Assembly: GCA_046705265.1 (NCBI GenBank)
Contig: JBJKQL010000121.1
Location: 1 to 40,157 of the forward strand
DNA from: JAJYTL01 sp046705265
Lineage (GTDB): Bacteria; Pseudomonadota; Alphaproteobacteria; Ferrovibrionales; Ferrovibrionaceae
Direction: 5' to 3'
Length of the DNA: 40,157 nt
How positions within the stretch are numbered: position 1 is the stretch's first letter; every line of letters starts with the position of its first letter. The position numbers and the translations under genes are program-made. The notes under the pieces are model-generated. The model had not been told where the DNA came from. It saw only the letters and a list, made by a program, of their open reading frames with translations, and made no database searches. Of the stretch, positions 25,100 to 34,463 are shown piece after piece.

Positions 25100-25852
25100 T
25101 CACATCGCCTTTTCCGGCGGCAGCTTGGCGCAGCCGATGATGCGGCCCGCCCCGGCGATCTGCACGAGAACGAGAGCGCGGTCGCTGCCCTTGAGGTCGA
25201 CCGGAGAGAGGGTGATGAATTCTGCCTCGCCTGACCAGTGGCCGATCGGATGGATGCGCCGCACCACGTTGGTATAGGTTATGGTTCGGCCTTTGTTCTC
25301 GCCCCGCATGACCCTTACCACGCGTCGGCTATCGTAGCCGATCAGCCAAACCACGGCAGTCTCGGCGGTGGGCTTCACGGCGGCGGGAACCCCGATTCGC
25401 ACCACCCCGGATGCGTTGCGTGTCACCTTAAGCGCGATCCCACCCGCCATCTGAGATTTTGCGGCTCGCGCGATCAGCCGTTCCACCACACTCTGATCCG
25501 AGGCGGTGACGCCGACCATGCCACCAATCACCATCTCCGGCGTGTAGAGTTCGCCGTTCGAGATGCGCTCGGCGTAGGCCTGCTGTCGTGCCGTGGTCGC
25601 GGCCGTCGCGAAAGTGTCCTTCCAGCCGAGATAGTTCCAGTAATCGACATCGTACGTGAGCGCGATCACCCCCGGCTGATGCGCGAGCTTGGTCAGGAAA
25701 GCATCGGCCGGCGGACAGGAATCGCAACCCTGGCTCGTAAAGAGCTCGACCACCGTCGGCATGGTGGCCGGCGCGCCGGGATGCTTGGTTTGCGCCAGGG
25801 CGGGCACCGAAATGCCAAGAACGAGACCAGCGATAAGAAGAGCGCGCCACAT
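25100..25852 (-). CDS. DUF1223 thioredoxin-fold secreted protein
   Basis: The product has 250 residues with a signal peptide (about 1-20, cleavage after ALA). The mature N-terminus VVELFTSQGCDSCPPADAFL has a CxxC pair (Cys43, Cys46) in a thioredoxin-like setting, and DVDYWNYLGWKDTFA, YTPEMVIGG and WLIGYD are family landmarks. DUF1223 proteins are predicted periplasmic redox proteins; no reaction is established. One more Cys lies near the C-terminus (IIGCAKL). Confidence 0.9.
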   Translation of the reverse strand: MWRALLIAGLVLGISVPALAQTKHPGAPATMPTVVELFTSQGCDSCPPADAFLTKLAHQPGVIALTYDVDYWNYLGWKDTFATAATTARQQAYAERISNGELYTPEMVIGGMVGVTASDQSVVERLIARAAKSQMAGGIALKVTRNASGVVRIGVPAAVKPTAETAVVWLIGYDSRRVVRVMRGENKGRTITYTNVVRRIHPIGHWSGEAEFITLSPVDLKGSDRALVLVQIAGAGRIIGCAKLPPEKAM

Positions 25853-25970
25853 AACCCGAACGATAGCCGAGCGCCCGGCGCAAGGCCATTCACGTTTCCG
25901 TCGCTTTGATCACGTTTTCTTGAGGCAAGAGCGGGGTACTATGGTCCGTCCGCGCCACCTCTCGAACTCA

Positions 25971-28664
25971 CTACGCCGCCTTGCGGACGATGTTGCGAAG
26001 AACGTAATGAAGAATGCCTCCGTGGCGGAAGTATTCCACTTCATCGACCGTATCAATACGGGATTGCAAAATGAGAGTTTCGCTCGCGCGATTAGTGCGG
26101 GTAATACGGCATTTCACCGCACCACTTGGTTTCAACTCATCGGAAAGGCCCTCGATAGCAAAAATCTCGGAACCGTCGAGTTTTAAGGTTTTTCGGTTCA
26201 TGCCGTCCGGAAACTGCAGCGGCAAAATGCCCATGCCGATCAGATTCGAACGGTGAATACGCTCGAAGCTCTCGGCAATCACGACGCGAACGCCGAGAAG
26301 TCTGGGGCCCTTTGCCGCCCAATCCCGGCTCGATCCCGTACCGTATTCCTTGCCGGCGACGACCACCAGCGGCACACCCTCGCTCTGATAGCGCATCGCC
26401 GCGTCATAGATCGACATTTCCTCACCCGAGGGCTGATGGCGGGTTATGCCGCCCTCGGTGCCTGGCGCCACTTCGTTGCGCAGCCGGATATTGGCGAAGG
26501 TGCCGCGCATCATCACTTCATGATTGCCGCGCCGAGCACCGTAGGAATTGAAATCCACCGGCTTGACACCGAGACCGATGAGATAGCGGCCCGCGGGTCC
26601 TTCCTTGGCGATCGATCCAGCAGGTGAGATATGGTCGGTCGTGATCGAATCACCGAGCAGGGCCAGAAGCCGGGCGTCCGTGATATCGTCGACTGGCGGC
26701 GCGGTCGGCCCGATCTTCTCGAAATAGGGCGGCGCCTGAACGTAAGAGCTCTTCGCGTCCCAGCCATAGGTGACCTCCTTACCGGGCTTGATCCGCCGCC
26801 AGTTACGGTCACCGGTAAAGACATCGCCGTATTCCGAACGGAACATGGCGGGCTTCACCGCCTTGCGGACGGTGGCGGCGACCTCCTTGGCAGACGGCCA
26901 GATGTCCCGGAGATAGACGGGCTGACCCTTGCGGTCGGCGCCCAGGGGATCGTTTTGCAGGTCGATCCGCATCGAGCCCGCCAGAGCATAGGCCACCACC
27001 AGCATCGGCGAGGCGAGATAATTCGCCTTGGTGAGCGGATTGATGCGGCCCTCGAAGTTGCGGTTGCCGGAAAGCACGGCACAGACGACAAGGTCTTTGT
27101 CCTTGACGGCAGCGGCGATCGGCTCGGCCAAGGGGCCGGAATTGCCGATACAGGTGGTGCAGCCGTAACCGACAAGATTGAAACCAAGCTTGTCGAGATC
27201 CGCCTGCAGCCCAGCGGCTGCAAGGTAGTCGGTCACGACCTTGGAGCCTGGCGCGAGCGAGGTCTTGACCCAGGGTTTGACCTTGAGTCCGCGCTTGACC
27301 GCGTTGCGGGCCAAGAGCCCCGCGCCCACCATCACGCTCGGATTTGACGTGTTGGTGCATGAGGTGATTGCTGCGATCACCACATCGCCATGGCCGAGGG
27401 TATATTTCTCGCCTTTCACCGGTGCGCGGAAATCGGCCTTGGCGGCGCCGAAGACCTCCACTGCCGCCTGGTCGAAGGTCTTCGCGGCGGCGGAAAGCGG
27501 CACGCGATCCTGCGGCCGCTTCGGGCCGGCAAGCGAAGGCTCGACCGTGCCGAGATCGAGTTCGAGCGTGTCGGTGAAGATCGGGTCTGCCGTCCGCACG
27601 GTGCGCCAAAGCCCCTGCTTCTTGGCATAAGCCTCGACCAGTGCGCATTGCGACGGGCTGCGGCCGGTCGCCTTAAGAAAGGCAATGGTCGCCTGATCGA
27701 CGGGGAAGAAGCCGCAGGTGGCACCGTATTCTGGCGACATGTTGCTGATGGTGGCACGATCAGGGAGCGCCAGATCATCGAGGCCCGGGCCATAGAACTC
27801 GACGAACTTACCGACCACTCCCTTGGCGCGCAGCTTCTGCGTCACCGTGAGCACAAGGTCGGTTGCGGTGGCGCCCTCGCGCAGCTTGCCGACGAGCTTG
27901 AAACCGATCACTTCAGGCAAGACCATCGAAATCGGCTGGCCGAGCATGGCCGCCTCGGCTTCGATTCCCCCAGCTCCCCAGCCGAGAACCGAAAGGCCGT
28001 TCACCATCGTCGTATGGCTATCGGTCCCGACCACAGTATCGGGATAGACGACGAGCTTGCCGTCGATTTTCTCGCTCCACACCACTTTTGCCAAGTATTC
28101 CAGGTTCACCTGATGACAGATGCCCGTCCCGGGCGGCACGACGCGGAAGTTGTCGAAAGCTTCTTGGCCCCAGCGGAGGAACGTATAGCGCTCGCCGTTG
28201 CGATGGTATTCCTGCGTCACATTCTCAGCGAAGGCCCGGCGGGTGCCGAAATTATCCACCATCACCGAATGATCGATGACAAGATCAACCGGCGAGAGCG
28301 GATTGATGCGGTTGGGATCACCGCCCATCGACCGCATGGCGTCACGCATCGCAGCGAGATCTACGACCGCCGGTACGCCGGTAAAGTCCTGCATCAGGAC
28401 GCGGGCCGGGTAAAACGCGATTTCTCGACTCGATTTGCGCTTCTTCGTCCACTGCCCGACCGCCTTGATATCGTCAACGGTCACGGTGCGCCCATCTTCG
28501 CGGCGGAGCAGGCCCTCAAGCAGAATCTTGAGAGAGAAGGGCAGCCTTGGGATATCGCCAATTCCGGCGAGCGAGGCCGCCTGCAGACTGAAATATTCGT
28601 AGTGCTTGCTGCCGAGCCGAAAACGCCGACGGGTTTTCAGGCTGTCCTTGCCGATCGGTGCCAC
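25971..28664 (-). CDS. acnA: Aconitate hydratase A
   Basis: The product has 897 residues. Interconverts citrate and isocitrate through cis-aconitate in the TCA cycle. The [4Fe-4S] ligands are Cys436 (SCTNTSNPSVM), Cys502 and Cys505 (GYGCTTCIGNSGPL). Substrate residues appear in DSHTTMVNGLSVLGWGAGGI and in the swivel domain GTGSSRDWAAKGP. I use the GTG at 28664, preceded by AAAGGA, giving the normal AcnA length; the longer frame from 28721 starts in a weak context. tam, which clears the trans-aconitate by-product, lies about 4 kb away. Confidence 0.97.
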   Translation of the reverse strand: MAPIGKDSLKTRRRFRLGSKHYEYFSLQAASLAGIGDIPRLPFSLKILLEGLLRREDGRTVTVDDIKAVGQWTKKRKSSREIAFYPARVLMQDFTGVPAVVDLAAMRDAMRSMGGDPNRINPLSPVDLVIDHSVMVDNFGTRRAFAENVTQEYHRNGERYTFLRWGQEAFDNFRVVPPGTGICHQVNLEYLAKVVWSEKIDGKLVVYPDTVVGTDSHTTMVNGLSVLGWGAGGIEAEAAMLGQPISMVLPEVIGFKLVGKLREGATATDLVLTVTQKLRAKGVVGKFVEFYGPGLDDLALPDRATISNMSPEYGATCGFFPVDQATIAFLKATGRSPSQCALVEAYAKKQGLWRTVRTADPIFTDTLELDLGTVEPSLAGPKRPQDRVPLSAAAKTFDQAAVEVFGAAKADFRAPVKGEKYTLGHGDVVIAAITSCTNTSNPSVMVGAGLLARNAVKRGLKVKPWVKTSLAPGSKVVTDYLAAAGLQADLDKLGFNLVGYGCTTCIGNSGPLAEPIAAAVKDKDLVVCAVLSGNRNFEGRINPLTKANYLASPMLVVAYALAGSMRIDLQNDPLGADRKGQPVYLRDIWPSAKEVAATVRKAVKPAMFRSEYGDVFTGDRNWRRIKPGKEVTYGWDAKSSYVQAPPYFEKIGPTAPPVDDITDARLLALLGDSITTDHISPAGSIAKEGPAGRYLIGLGVKPVDFNSYGARRGNHEVMMRGTFANIRLRNEVAPGTEGGITRHQPSGEEMSIYDAAMRYQSEGVPLVVVAGKEYGTGSSRDWAAKGPRLLGVRVVIAESFERIHRSNLIGMGILPLQFPDGMNRKTLKLDGSEIFAIEGLSDELKPSGAVKCRITRTNRASETLILQSRIDTVDEVEYFRHGGILHYVLRNIVRKAA

Positions 28665-28955
28665 GGGGGCCTGTCCTTTCCAAGAGACTTGCCGACGCCT
28701 AGGCTCCGCGCCGGGGCCCACGCCGCCTTGTCCGATTTCTGCCGCAAAAGCCGCGTCTTGTCCACCCTAGTCGGGCGGAAACCGCCGGCCTAACCAGGGC
28801 ATACCTGGACCGAGAGATGATGCTTTCACAACAGCACTTCCCTTTTCCCGCCAGCGCGGTCATCCTAAAAGCCCGCGCCGTGACACAGAGAAATCGGCCG
28901 GGCGACCCTCGGCGCGGCAGGGCAGGCCGCGGTGCTTTGGAGACGTAGGCAGCGC
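28665..28955. other. Divergent promoter region, acnA / TVP38 gene
   Basis: About 290 bp between the divergent acnA and membrane-protein genes. It must hold both promoters. I see no clear -35/-10 pair, operator palindrome or RNA structure in it. Confidence 0.4.
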
Positions 28956-29702
28956 ATGGCCCAAGCTGATGCGAAGCGGCCGCGCGAGCTGGCCAAAGGG
29001 CTGAAAAGCCTTCGCCCGTGGCGCTTTTTGCCCGTGGCATTGCTAATCGCCGGCGCCATCGCCTATTTCGGCTTCGGCCTGAACCAGCGCGTTACTCTGG
29101 CCGCGGTGCAGCGAAACCAAGTTTGGCTCATGGCCTGGACCGGCCGTCACCCAATTCTTGCCCCCCTTGCCTATGTCGCAATTTACGCCGCGATCTGCAC
29201 CCTTTCGGTTCCCTCGAGCGCGATTCTAGCCTTTGCCGGCGGGATTTTCTTTTCGGTGCCGCTCGCGACACTTTATTCCGTTATCGCCGTGACCCTCGGC
29301 GATACTATCGTCTATCTTTCCGCCGACGCCGCAGTCAGCAACACGATCCCCGCCCGACTCAAGACCTGGCTCGGCAAAGCGCCGCGGGGATTCCCACGCA
29401 ACCCCAAGATCTATTTGCTTTTCGTCCGTCTCCTCCCGCTTACGCCGAGCTGGCTCGGCAATCTCGGCGCCGTGGCATTCGGCATCGGTCTCGTTGATTT
29501 CATCGTCATCACCTTTATCGGCGTGATCCCTGCCCATCTGATGTACGTGATTCTCGGCAACACGCTGGGGGCTCTGCTCGAAGCTGGCCGCACCCTAAGC
29601 TGGGCCGACATCTTTCAACTCAATCTCGTTCTACCGCTGATCGGGCTTGCCATGCTGACCCTGATCTATGGCTCCTATCGGTCACGCAAAGGTGAGAAAT
29701 GA
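28956..29702 (+). CDS. TVP38/TMEM64 family membrane protein
   Basis: The product has 248 residues and about five to six hydrophobic spans. The core IYAAICTLSVPSSAILAFAG, then GDTIVYLSADAA, FVRLLPLTPSWLGNLGAVAF and IGVIPAHLMYVILGNTLGAL, is the VTT (SNARE-associated) domain, related to DedA proteins, thought to act in lipid translocation or membrane homeostasis. The ATG at 28956 is preferred over the upstream GTG (28932). Its stop overlaps the start of the flavoprotein gene. In other bacteria these two are sometimes a single fused protein. Confidence 0.9.
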   Translation: MAQADAKRPRELAKGLKSLRPWRFLPVALLIAGAIAYFGFGLNQRVTLAAVQRNQVWLMAWTGRHPILAPLAYVAIYAAICTLSVPSSAILAFAGGIFFSVPLATLYSVIAVTLGDTIVYLSADAAVSNTIPARLKTWLGKAPRGFPRNPKIYLLFVRLLPLTPSWLGNLGAVAFGIGLVDFIVITFIGVIPAHLMYVILGNTLGALLEAGRTLSWADIFQLNLVLPLIGLAMLTLIYGSYRSRKGEK

Positions 29703-31153
29703 GCGGTATTCTCCGGCCGGACATCTGCATTATCGGTGCTGGTGCGGGGGGGCTCGTGGTCGCAGCCGGGGCAGCCGGGCTTGGCGCTGAAACCGTACTG
29801 ATCGAAAGGGGCACCTTCGGCGGCGAATGCCTGAATACCGGCTGCGTCCCATCCAAAGCCTTGATCGCCGCGGCGGCACGGGTGGCAAACGCCCGAACCG
29901 CAGCAAGCTTCGGCATCCATCTCGGCCCGCCTCGGGTCGAGCCCAAGGAGGTGCATCACCACGTTCGCGAGACCATCGCGGCGATAGCTCCGGCCGACTC
30001 TAGGGAACGTTTCGAGGGACTCGGCGTCAAGGTCCTTCCGGGCACCGCCCGCTTTGCCGATTCGCGACGGATCGAGGCGGCTGGAACGACGGTTGAGGCG
30101 CGACATATGGTGATTGCAACCGGCTCGCATCCGCTGGTGCCGCCGATCCCGGGACTTGACCGTGTCCCCTATTTTACCAATGAAACGATTTTCGAAACGC
30201 CGTTTCTGCCCCGCCATCTGGCCATTATCGGCGCCGGCCCGGTCGGCCTTGAACTCGGGCAAGCCTTCCGCCGCCTCGGTGCCGAAGTGAGCGTCCTCGA
30301 AATGGCGCGCCCCCTCGTTCGCGATGATTCCGAGCTGGTGGCGCTGTTGCTTGAAACGCTACGGGCTGAAGACGTCCGCATCCTCAACCCGGTCCGCATC
30401 CTTCGCATCACGCAAGGACCCGACACGCTTGATGCCGCCGGCGACAGGAAAGATATTCACATCGACTATTCCGAGGACGGGACGGAGCACCGGCTTGTCG
30501 CCAGCCATCTTCTCATCGCCGTCGGCCGGGCTCCCACTGTCGCCGATCTCGAACTCGATGCTGCGGGTATTGCCTATGGCCCACACGGCATCATCGTTGA
30601 TCGCGGATTACGGACCTCCAATCGGCGGGTTTTCGCCATCGGCGACGCGGCCGGCGGACTGCCTTTCACCCATGTCGCGAGTTATCATGCCGGCATCGTG
30701 ATTCGCCGTGCACTGTTTCACCTGCCGGCGCGAGTTCGGAAAGACAACATCCCGTGGGTCACATATACCGCGCCGGAACTTGCCCACGTCGGCCTTGGTG
30801 AGGAAGAGGCCCGCCAGCGATTCGGTTCGATCCGTATTCTGCGGTTTCCAATTTCCTGCAACGACCGCGCAACGGCCGAGAGAGAGACGCGTGGTCTGAT
30901 CAAGGTCATCACAAGCCGCCGCGGCCGCATCCTTGGCGCGGACATTCTCGGCGCCAAGGCGGGCGAGCTGATCCAACCCTGGGTCTTGGCGATCTCGCGC
31001 CGGCTAAAGATCGGCGCCCTCGCCAATCTGGTGCTGCCCTACCCGACCGAAGGCGAGATCACGAAGCGGGTAGCTGGCGAGTTCTTCGCCCCGATGCTGT
31101 TCTCGCCTCGAACGCGGAAACTCGTGCGATTGCTCCGCCACTTCGGGCCATAA
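29699..31153 (+). CDS. FAD-dependent disulfide reductase, Lpd/MerA-like
   Basis: The product has 484 residues. GAGAGGLVVAAGAA binds FAD, GGECLNTGCVPSK has the redox pair Cys44/Cys49, and IIGAGPVGLELGQAF binds the pyridine nucleotide; AIGDAAG is the second FAD motif. The dimerisation domain follows, but the HxxxxE acid-base motif of true lipoamide dehydrogenase is not seen: the equivalent stretch reads VLPYPTEGEITKRVAGEFF. The MerA C-terminal Cys pair and metal domain are also missing, so neither name should be used. The ATG overlaps the membrane-protein stop (ATGA). The substrate is probably membrane-linked, by inference from its partner. Confidence 0.88.
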   Translation: MSGILRPDICIIGAGAGGLVVAAGAAGLGAETVLIERGTFGGECLNTGCVPSKALIAAAARVANARTAASFGIHLGPPRVEPKEVHHHVRETIAAIAPADSRERFEGLGVKVLPGTARFADSRRIEAAGTTVEARHMVIATGSHPLVPPIPGLDRVPYFTNETIFETPFLPRHLAIIGAGPVGLELGQAFRRLGAEVSVLEMARPLVRDDSELVALLLETLRAEDVRILNPVRILRITQGPDTLDAAGDRKDIHIDYSEDGTEHRLVASHLLIAVGRAPTVADLELDAAGIAYGPHGIIVDRGLRTSNRRVFAIGDAAGGLPFTHVASYHAGIVIRRALFHLPARVRKDNIPWVTYTAPELAHVGLGEEEARQRFGSIRILRFPISCNDRATAERETRGLIKVITSRRGRILGADILGAKAGELIQPWVLAISRRLKIGALANLVLPYPTEGEITKRVAGEFFAPMLFSPRTRKLVRLLRHFGP

Positions 31154-31186
31154 CGAGACGCGGCATGAAGACAAAATTCCGCTAAA

Positions 31187-32620
31187 ATGGCGTCAATGAA
31201 CGGCGGTTCGCGATTCCCGGTCCCGCGTGGGCACAGCCTTTCGGCGCGTCTTCTCGTGCTGACCATCGGCTTCGTCATGTTGAGCGAAGTCCTAATCTAT
31301 CTTCCCTCCATCGCCCGCTACCGTCTGACGTGGCTGAACGAACATATTGCCGCCGCCCATCTCGCGGCTCTCGCCCTGATTGAAGCGCCGAATCATATGG
31401 TGTCGCCAACGCTGCGCCGCGAACTCCTCCGCGAGGTCGGCGCCCGCGCCGTCGTTTTGCATACGCCAGAGGCTCGCTATCTTCTGCTGCAGCATGCCTT
31501 GCCCGTTCGAGTGAACAAGGTCATCCGTCTCGGCGATGTCGGCTTCTTCGGTGCGATTGCAGGGGCGATCGGCAGCCTGACGGCAAGCGGTCGGATTCTG
31601 CGCGTTCTCGGGACGATTCCCGGCGAACCAGGAATGGAAGTCGAGATGGTGATCAACGAAGCGCCATTGCAACAGGCGATGTATGACTATTCGTGGCACA
31701 TACTGTCGCTCTCGATCCTGATTTCGGCGCTCACCGCGGCGCTGGTCTATGCCAGCTTGCAATGGCTCATCGTGTATCCCCTGCAGCGATTTACCGCCTG
31801 CCTCGTCGCCTTCCGAAAGGAGCCGGAGAACGACGCCCACACCCTTCCTCCGACCCAGCGACGAGACGAAATCGGCATCGCGGAAAACGAGCTCGCGGTG
31901 ATGCAGCAGGAGATTCGCGGCGCACTGCGCCAGAAGGCGCGGCTTGCCGCCCTCGGCGCCGCAGTTGCCAAGATCAACCATGATCTCCGGAATATCCTGA
32001 GCAGCGCGCAACTGGTCTCCGATCGCATCGCGGCTTCTGAAGATCCCAACGTCAAGCGCGTGACGCCACGCCTTATCGCGGCCATCGACCGCGCGATCGC
32101 GCTTTGCACCGCGACGCTAAAATTCGGCCGCGCCGACGAGTCGGCCCCCCAAAGAACCACCTTCGCGCTGCGACCACTTGCCGAAGAGGCCGCGGCGTCG
32201 ATCGGGCTTCCTGCGGATGGCCGCATCCGCTGGCAAAACGCCATTCCGCCGGAAATCGTGATCTCGGCCGACCGCGACCAGCTTTTCCGCGTGCTCTTGA
32301 ACCTCGGCCGCAACGCCGTACAGGCGATCGTGGGCGAGGGAGTGGTCGCGCTTAGCGCCCGAATGGAGCGTGGCGCCGTTGATCTTTTTCTCAGTGACAC
32401 CGGCGGGGGATTTTCGGACGCCGCACGCCGCCATCTCTTCGAGGCCTTCACCAGCGCGTACCGGCCCGGCGGCACGGGCCTTGGCCTCGCCATTGCCCGC
32501 GATCTGATGCGCGCGCAAGGAGGAGATATCTTTCTCGAAAGAAGCGGCCACGAGGGCAGCGAATTCCGCCTTCATCTGCCCGAGACCAGCGTGCTTCAAA
32601 GTGTCGAAAGGAGTGCCTGA
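31187..32620 (+). CDS. Membrane sensor histidine kinase
   Basis: The product has 477 residues. Two membrane spans (about 20-42 and 166-190) flank a periplasmic sensor of about 120 residues; a HAMP-like linker follows, with the H-box KINHDLRNILSSA (His265), N-box LLNLGRNAVQAI, and G-boxes DTGGGF and GGTGLGLAI. It autophosphorylates His265 and passes the phosphate to a response regulator. No regulator gene is next to it, so it is an orphan. ATGs at 31187 and 31196 are both possible; neither has a clear SD. Its last codons overlap tam (ATGA). Confidence 0.92.
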   Translation: MASMNGGSRFPVPRGHSLSARLLVLTIGFVMLSEVLIYLPSIARYRLTWLNEHIAAAHLAALALIEAPNHMVSPTLRRELLREVGARAVVLHTPEARYLLLQHALPVRVNKVIRLGDVGFFGAIAGAIGSLTASGRILRVLGTIPGEPGMEVEMVINEAPLQQAMYDYSWHILSLSILISALTAALVYASLQWLIVYPLQRFTACLVAFRKEPENDAHTLPPTQRRDEIGIAENELAVMQQEIRGALRQKARLAALGAAVAKINHDLRNILSSAQLVSDRIAASEDPNVKRVTPRLIAAIDRAIALCTATLKFGRADESAPQRTTFALRPLAEEAAASIGLPADGRIRWQNAIPPEIVISADRDQLFRVLLNLGRNAVQAIVGEGVVALSARMERGAVDLFLSDTGGGFSDAARRHLFEAFTSAYRPGGTGLGLAIARDLMRAQGGDIFLERSGHEGSEFRLHLPETSVLQSVERSA

Positions 32621-33390
32621 TGCAGCGGTGGAGCCCGGAACAGTATCTCGCCTTTTCCGATCTCAGGCGTCGCCCGGCGCGCGACCTCCTGGCCCGCGTG
32701 CCGCACGGGCATCCACGGCGTATTGTGGATGTCGGCTGCGGCCCCGGTAGCGTCACGCGGCTATTGTGCGAACGCTGGCCCGACGCCGAGGTAATCGGCG
32801 TCGACCGCTCACCTGAAATGTTGCAGCGCGCACGCGTCGAAATCCCGCCTATCGAATGGATCGAGGCCGACATGGCGACCTGGCGGCCGACGAAACCCGT
32901 TGACCTGATCTTTTCCAACGCCGCCTTGCACTGGCTCGACGATCCGGCCGATGCCATGCTGACCTATCTTGGCATGCTGCAGCCGGGTGGTGTCCTCGCG
33001 GTGCAGATGCCGCACAATCAGGCCGCGCCCTCCCATACCGGCATGGCCGAGGCCATCGGGGCAATGCCGAATGCCCGCCGCCTCGAAGCCCATCTCCGCC
33101 ATTTTCCGGTCGCCGAGCCGGCCTATTACTACGATTGCCTGAGGCCACACGTAGCTTGGCTCGACATCTGGGAAACCGAATATCTCCAGGTACTTGAAGG
33201 CAAGGACTCGGTGCTGGAGTGGACTAAGGGCACGGCGCTGGCGCCGCTCTTGGAAGCTATGAACGCCGACGAGAAGGAGTGCTTCCTCGACCTTTATCGT
33301 GCCAAGATGAGAGCCGCCTATCCGCCACGCGCCGATGGCGGCACGTTGTTCCCCTTCCGCCGGCTTTTTATCGTCGCCGGATTACCATGA
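32620..33390 (+). CDS. tam: Trans-aconitate 2-methyltransferase
   Basis: The product has 256 residues. Methylates trans-aconitate, a toxic by-product that inhibits aconitase, using SAM in the cytoplasm. Seen: the N-terminal WSPEQYLAFSDLRRRPARDL, SAM motif IVDVGCGPGSVTRLL, IGVDRSPEMLQRA, and DLIFSNAALHWLDD, which together are the Tam pattern. The ATG overlaps the kinase stop by 4 bp. acnA is about 4 kb upstream on the other strand, so producer and remover of trans-aconitate are near neighbours. Confidence 0.95.
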   Translation: MQRWSPEQYLAFSDLRRRPARDLLARVPHGHPRRIVDVGCGPGSVTRLLCERWPDAEVIGVDRSPEMLQRARVEIPPIEWIEADMATWRPTKPVDLIFSNAALHWLDDPADAMLTYLGMLQPGGVLAVQMPHNQAAPSHTGMAEAIGAMPNARRLEAHLRHFPVAEPAYYYDCLRPHVAWLDIWETEYLQVLEGKDSVLEWTKGTALAPLLEAMNADEKECFLDLYRAKMRAAYPPRADGGTLFPFRRLFIVAGLP

Positions 33391-33406
33391 AGTCGATCGC
33401 CACATT

Positions 33407-34423
33407 ATGCTAAAGGCCGGACCGCGCAATCTCATCACCGACGTCAGCGGCATTCTGGTCGGCAATGCGGTCTCCGAACGGGCGCGGACCGGCGTCACCG
33501 TGGTCCTACCGGAGCAGCCGGCGGTTGCCGCCGTCGATGTCCGGGGCGGCGGTCCCGGCACGCGTGAAACCGATTCGCTCAACCCAACCTCCCTTGTCCC
33601 AAAGATTGACGCGGTGGTCTTGAGTGGCGGCTCGGCCTTCGGCCTCGATGCGGCCGGCGGCGTCATGAGCGCGCTTGTCGCGCAGGGCCGCGGCTTTCCC
33701 GTCGCCGGCTTTCGGGTGCCGATCGTGCCCGCCGCAATCCTTTTTGACCTCGCGAATGGCGGCGACAAGAACTGGGGCCGTGAACCACCTTATCGCGCGC
33801 TTGGCGAGGCCGCGATCGCGGCCGTTGGCCGCGACTTCGCCCTTGGCAATGCCGGCGCTGGATTGGGCGCCAAGGCCGGGCGGCTGAAAGGCGGCCTCGG
33901 TAGCGCCTCGGCAGTGGATGAAACCGGCTGGCAGATTGGCGCGCTGGTCGCGGCCAATCCGGTCGGCAGCGTCGTCGAGCCGGCAGGCCGGCGGCTTTGG
34001 GCCGCGCCCTTCGAGCAAGCGAATGAGTTCGGCGGCGCAGCCAACAGCGACGCGAGGGCAGGCCGGCAACGGGACCTCGATCTCGACCTACCCGTGGATG
34101 GCCGGCTCGGCGGCCATACGTGTCTCGGCGTGGTCGCGACCAACCTTGCCCTCGACAAGGCGATGGCGCTTCGCGTCGCCATGATGGCGCATGACGGCCT
34201 CGCGCGGGCGATTCGCCCGGCACATACGCCGCTTGACGGCGACACCATCTTCGTTCTGGCCACCGGGGTCCTGGCCCTACCGGAACCGACGCCGCTAGCG
34301 CTTTCCCGGCTCGGACATATCGCCTCAGATTGCATCAGCCGCGCCATCGGTCGCGCGGTTTTTCATGCCGAGAGTCTTGGCGATTACCCCGGTTACCGGA
34401 CATTCGATCCGGATAAAGCCTAA
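33407..34423 (+). CDS. P1 (S58) family peptidase, DmpA-like
   Basis: The product has 338 residues. Seen: VGNAVSERARTGVTVVLPE, DVRGGGPGTRETDSLNP, LSGGSAFGLDAAGGVM and the autocleavage region GGHTCLGVVATNLALDKA. These N-terminal-nucleophile hydrolases cut themselves before a Ser or Thr to expose it; the Thr of HTC is the likely nucleophile, though relatives usually have NTT or NS there. Family members include aminopeptidases and beta-peptidases. The ATG at 33407 has no strong SD and begins 17 bp after tam, suggesting one operon with kinase and tam. Cytoplasmic. Confidence 0.85.
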   Translation: MLKAGPRNLITDVSGILVGNAVSERARTGVTVVLPEQPAVAAVDVRGGGPGTRETDSLNPTSLVPKIDAVVLSGGSAFGLDAAGGVMSALVAQGRGFPVAGFRVPIVPAAILFDLANGGDKNWGREPPYRALGEAAIAAVGRDFALGNAGAGLGAKAGRLKGGLGSASAVDETGWQIGALVAANPVGSVVEPAGRRLWAAPFEQANEFGGAANSDARAGRQRDLDLDLPVDGRLGGHTCLGVVATNLALDKAMALRVAMMAHDGLARAIRPAHTPLDGDTIFVLATGVLALPEPTPLALSRLGHIASDCISRAIGRAVFHAESLGDYPGYRTFDPDKA

Positions 34424-34463
34424 TCGCACTTGGATGAAATCGGCGGCAACAGCGGACGGTTGC

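Noticed and set aside
27390..28793. Plus-strand open frame (467 codons) antisense to acnA
   Set aside because: acnA carries all catalytic residues and iron-sulfur Cys on the minus strand; the opposite product shows no domain.
29699..31153. Calling the flavoprotein mercuric reductase or lipoamide dehydrogenase
   Set aside because: It lacks the MerA metal-binding domain and C-terminal Cys pair and the Lpd HxxxxE motif.
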